Assembly: GCA_019802505.1 (NCBI GenBank)
Contig: JAFMOC010000449.1
Location: 135,001-199,000 of the forward strand
Direction of reading: 5' to 3'
Length of the DNA stretch: 64,000 nt
From: Corydoras sp. C115
Taxonomy: Eukaryota > Chordata > Actinopteri > Siluriformes > Callichthyidae
Below the pieces are notes generated by a model, which was given only the letters and a program-made list of their open reading frames with translations, was not told the origin of the DNA and searched no databases. Each line of letters begins with the position of its first letter. The stretch's first letter is position 1. Of this stretch, positions 60,143 through 64,000 are shown piece by piece. The position numbers were made by a program, and so were the translations under genes.

Positions 60143-60369
60143 GGAAGTTATCATGTCAAGGAATTATTGCCAATAGACAGCAGGAATGTTATTATCACTG
60201 TGTTTATTACACTTGTCTACAGCTTTTATGAGCTCTTATTTAAATGTTCTTATGGGACCTTGTTGTTTTAAGCGCTTTGTAAATAATTAATAGTGGATAT
60301 GATAAAAAGATGCTTTCATTACTATATTGCTGACACCAGTGTGTGGTCCTTAAGGATTGATATGATGTA
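60143..60369. other. Short unique intergenic stretch
   Basis: No feature recognised. Confidence 0.45.
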
Positions 60370-60475
60370 AAGTGAATTGGCTGCTCAAAATTGATCCTAT
60401 ATTGTGCGTTCCCTCCCCCGAGAACCTAATGCAGGATGAAGCGGATGATAATGGATGGATGGATGGATGGATGTA
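60370..60475 (+). repeat. SINE-1 variant, internally deleted, plus
   Basis: GTGAATTGGCTGCTC joined to GAGAACCTAATGCAGG and ATAATGGATGGATGG. Confidence 0.75.
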
Positions 60476-60478
60476 CAT

Positions 60479-61344
60479 CGCACGTGTATGTACGCTCAAA
60501 CCTTCCAAATGGGGGCGCTGCCTATGAGCCATCAATATGAAGGTTGTGGCTTCATGTCCCGGATCTGCTTAAGTTACCAGTGTGGGTCCTTGTCTGTGTA
60601 AGTGAGTGTGTGCCTAGCGATGGATTGGCGTCCTGTCCTGGGTGTATCTGCCCAGCGCCTGAAGTGTTCTCTGGGTTCCCCAAAAACATGGATTCAAGGT
60701 GGATTGTCCACTTTGGTTAATTGTGTGGCCACCATCTGAATATTTTTGGACTATTTTGTGCCTTCAGTAATAAGTATTGACTCGTACATTGTGTATAATC
60801 GCATGTGTATGTACGCTCAAACCTTCCAAATGGGGGCGCTGCCTATGAGCCATCAATATGATAATAAGGTTGTGGCTTCATGTCCCGGATCTGCTTAAGT
60901 TACCAGTGTGGGTGCTTGTCTGTGTGAGTGAGTGTGTGCCTAGCGATGGATTGGCGTCCTGTCCTGGGTGTATCTGCCCAGCGCCTAAAGTGTTCTCTGG
61001 GTTCCCCAAAAACATGGATTCAAGGTGGATTGTCCACTTTGGTTAATTGTGTGGCCACCATCTGAATATTTTTGGACTATTTTGTGCCTTCAGTAATAAG
61101 TATTGACTCGTACATTGTGTATAATCGCATGTGTATGTACGCTCAAACCTTCCAAATGGGGGCGCTGCCTTTGAGTCATCAATATGAAGGTTGTGGCTTC
61201 ATGTCCCGGATCTGCTTAAGTTACCAGTGTGGGTCCTTGTCTGTGTGAGTGAGTGTGTGCCCAGCGATGGATTGGCGTCCTGTCCTGGGTGTATCTGCCC
61301 AGCGCCTGAAGTGTTCTCTGGGTTCCCCAAAAACATGGATTCAA
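60479..61344 (+). repeat. Chimeric SINE-2/SINE-1 unit, tandem triplication
   Basis: Units start at CGCACGTGTATGTACGC / CGCATGTGTATGTACGC at 60479, 60800 and 61126 (periods 321 and 326). Each has a SINE-2 piece (CATCAATATG ... GTGTGGGTCCTTG; cf. 29660-29740) joined to SINE-1 from TCTGTGTGAGTGAG to AAAAACATGG, then unique sequence. The third unit is cut off. Confidence 0.85.
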
Positions 61345-62450
61345 GGTGAATCGGCTGCTCTAAATTCCCCCTATATTCTGTGTGTGCATCTGTGTGAGTG
61401 AGGGTGTGCCCAGCAAAGGTCTGGTTGTATCTGCCCAGCGCCCCAAACGTTCTCCCCTGGATGGGCCACCCCCCCCTTGACCCTTGAGGATTAAATGGAA
61501 GACAATAACATTAGATTTATTGTTAATTATTGATGCTTTTTAATAAATATGTGCTTGGTTGAGGTGGCACGGTGGCTTAGTGGTTAGTATGTTCTACTCT
61601 CAGCACTAGGGATTCCCGGTTCGAATCCCAATCTGAGTGGTCCAGTGATAGATTGGCACCCTGTCCTGGGTGTATCTGCCCAGCGCCCGAGACGTTCTCC
61701 CCTGGATGGGCATGGGGAACCCCCCCACGACCCTAATAGAGGATAAAGTGGAAGATAATGGATGGATGGATATCCGGATATGGGTGGTTTGGTGACTAGT
61801 ATGTTCTCCTCTCAGCACTAGGGATTCCCGGTTCGAATCCCAATCTGGGTGGAGTTGCCATGTTCTCCCCGTGTCTGCGTGAGTTTCCTCCGGGTTCTCC
61901 GGTTTCCTCCCACAATCCAAAAACATGGATCAAGGTCAACTGAATTCTCCATATTGCCCCATATAGAGTGTGTGTGTGTAAGTGAGTGTGTGTCCAGTGA
62001 TAGATTGGCGTCCTGTCCTGGATGTATCTGCCCAGCGCCCGAAACGTTCTCCCCTGGATGGACATGGGGAACCCCCCCACGACCCTAATAGAGGATAAAG
62101 CGGAAGATAGTGAATGGATGGATATCTGGATATGGGTGGCTTCGTGGTTAGCATGTTCTCCTCTCAGCGCTAGGGATTCCCGGTTCCAATCCCAACCTGG
62201 GTAGTTTCCATGTTCTCCCCGTGTCCTCCGGGTTCTCCGGTTTCCTCCCACAGTCCAAAAACATGGATCATGGTCAATCGAATTCTCCAAATTGTCCCAT
62301 ATATAGTGTGTGTGTCTGCCCAGCAATACAATGGTGCCCTGTCCTGGGTGTATCTGCCCAGCGCCCGAAATGTTCTCCCCTGGATGGGTATGAGGAACCC
62401 CCCCCCTCGTGACCCTAGTAGAGGATAAAGCGGGAGATAATGGCTGGAAA
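61345..62450 (+). repeat. Four SINE-1 copies, plus
   Basis: 61345-61500 (variant, inverted relative to 59.48 kb), 61563-61775 (full head, large internal deletion), 61783-62125 and 62133-62450. The middle two share a TATCCGGATATGGGTGG-type junction, suggesting local duplication. Confidence 0.85.
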
Positions 62451-62904
62451 AATCAATCGGTGACTAGAATTTCAAGGCAACATCAGTGTGGCCTCTTTAA
62501 TGATGTTGACGGAACGTTAAAGTGATGCTGCTGCTGCATGGTTGTCATTGGGGAAAGAAAGTGAAGGAGTTATCCCAACTGCGCTCAGTTTACTGTTATT
62601 ACAACGAGGATGAGCTCTCGCTCATATATAATTGGTTTACAGCAGTAAGTATATTTATATTTGGTTTGAAGGAATGATTCTGAGGGCTTTTTTTCAACCC
62701 TAGTTTATTAAAATTGCATGCTTCGGCTTTGAATAATGACTCTAATGACAAATAATGACAAATCACTTTCATAAGCCATTATTAAACCTGACAACAGTGC
62801 GGCGGGAATAGAAAGGGATTTGAACAAAGTCAGAACGACGCCTCGACCCCTCAAACGCATTCACCTTTAATGCAACGGAAATAGAACGATGCACTTGAAG
62901 TTCA
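62451..62904. other. Unique intergenic sequence
   Basis: No gene or repeat recognised. Confidence 0.5.
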
Positions 62905-64000
62905 TTGAGAGTGTGTGCCAAGCGATGGATTGGTGTCCTGTCCTGGGTGTATCTGCCAAGCACCCAAAATGTTCTCCCCATGTCTGCATAAGTGTGCTCT
63001 GGGTTCTCCTAAAATATGGATTCAAGGTGAATTGGCTGCTCTACATTTACCCTATCCTCCCCTAAATGCCCCTATATAATGTGTGTGTCTGTGTGAGTGA
63101 GTGTGTGCCAAGCGATGGATTGGCGGCCTGACCTGGGTCACCCAAGCACATGTTTATTAAAGACCACCAATAATTAACAATAAATAATTAATAAATCGTA
63201 TTGTCTTCCATTTAATCCTCTACTAGGGTCAAGGGGGGGGCATCCAGGGGAGAACGTTTGGGGCGCTGGGCAGATACAACCAGACCAGGGTGCCAATCCA
63301 TTGCCGGGCACACACTCACTCACACAGATGCACACACGGAATATAGGGGGAATTTAGAGCAGCCGATTCACCTTGAATCCATGCAGACACGGGGAGAACA
63401 TGAAGACTGCCCATCCAGGGGAGAACGTTTCGGGCGCTGGGCAGATTCACCCAGGACAGGACGCCAGTCTATCACTGGGCACTCACTCACTCATATGGAC
63501 ACACTTTATATAGGGGCATTTAGGGGAGGATAGTGGGAATTTAGAGCAGCCAATTCACCTTGAGTCCATGGTTTTGGGGAACCCAGAGAACGCTTATGTG
63601 GACATGGGGAGAACATGAAGACTTCCCATCCAGGGGAGAACATTTGGGGCGCTGGGCAGATACACCCAGGACAGGGTGCCAATCCATCGCTTGGCACACA
63701 CTCACTCACACATTATATAGGGGAATTTTAGACAGGGGGAAATAAGAGCAGCCAATTCACCTTGAATCCATGTTTTAGGGGAACCCCCGAGAAAAATGCG
63801 GACACGGGGAGAACGTTTCGGGTGCTGGGCAGATACACCCAGGACAGGCCACCAATCCATCGCTTGGCACACACACTCACACAAACACAGACGTTATATA
63901 GGGGCATTTTAGATTGGGGGAATTTAGAGCAGCCAATTCACCTTGAATCCATGTTTTTGGGGAACCCAGAGAACACATATGCAGACACGGGGAGAACATG
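62905..64000. repeat. SINE-1-variant fragments, plus then minus, to the window end
   Basis: Plus fragments 62905-63140, then minus pieces beginning about 63198, 63408, 63625 and 63800. All the minus pieces carry AGCAGCC(A/G)ATTCACCTTGA, and several have GGGGCGCTGGGCAG. 63140-63400 repeats 59417-59650. The cluster continues past the window. Confidence 0.8.

Overview
The window is eukaryotic nuclear DNA, almost certainly from a ray-finned (teleost) fish. The reasons are spliced exons of a vertebrate NACHT/WD-repeat gene, very dense tRNA-derived SINEs of a type common in fish, a LINE2-clade LINE with the shared fish 3' tail (GTAAGTCGCTTTGGATAAAA), hAT-like non-autonomous DNA elements and abundant (TA)n, (TG)n and (TC)n microsatellites. 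An ostariophysan such as a catfish is possible but is a guess.

The only protein-coding gene I can support is nwd2 (NACHT and WD repeat domain-containing protein 2), on the plus strand. Five exons are visible: 14568-14684, 27693-27896, 31293-31443, 34407-34996 and 35369-39274. They join in frame (phases 0,0,1,0) to give 1655 codons ending in a stop. Roughly 80 N-terminal residues are missing, judged from my recollection of a family length near 1740 aa; those exons lie upstream or were not recognised. The order is an N-terminal conserved region, a NACHT NTPase (P-loop in the fourth visible exon, Walker B in the last) and a long WD40 C-terminus in one very large terminal exon. A 3' UTR of about 3.5 kb follows, with a candidate AATAAA at 42742.

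The rest of the window (1-14.5 kb, the 13-kb intron to 27.7 kb, the smaller introns and 42.8-64 kb) is dominated by one SINE family, called SINE-1 here. It has RNA polymerase III A and B boxes, a body of about 340 bp and a GGATGG-type tail. I list about 80 full or partial copies in both orientations, five of them with target-site duplications. Sequence units carrying SINE-1 pieces have been duplicated in several ways: a higher-order tandem array at 6.3-9.4 kb, a 1.7-kb duplicated cluster at 14.8-16.5 kb, inverted duplications at 2.6/4.0, 18.8/20.3 and 59.4/61.5 kb, and a chimeric SINE triplicated at 60.5-61.3 kb. A second tRNA-type SINE (SINE-2) shares its 3' tail with the LINE2 fragment at 28.9-29.7 kb. 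Further elements are a hAT-like MITE carrying a nested SINE-1 in the nwd2 3' UTR, a terminal-inverted-repeat element filled with a minisatellite at 57.7-58.7 kb, and an L1/Tx1-like LINE C-terminal fragment at 50.2 kb.

Most open reading frames outside nwd2 are translations of SINE-1 or microsatellites and are not annotated as genes. I saw no new multi-gene system. The most interesting features are the SINE-driven rearrangements and the inverted SINE pairs around nwd2 exons.
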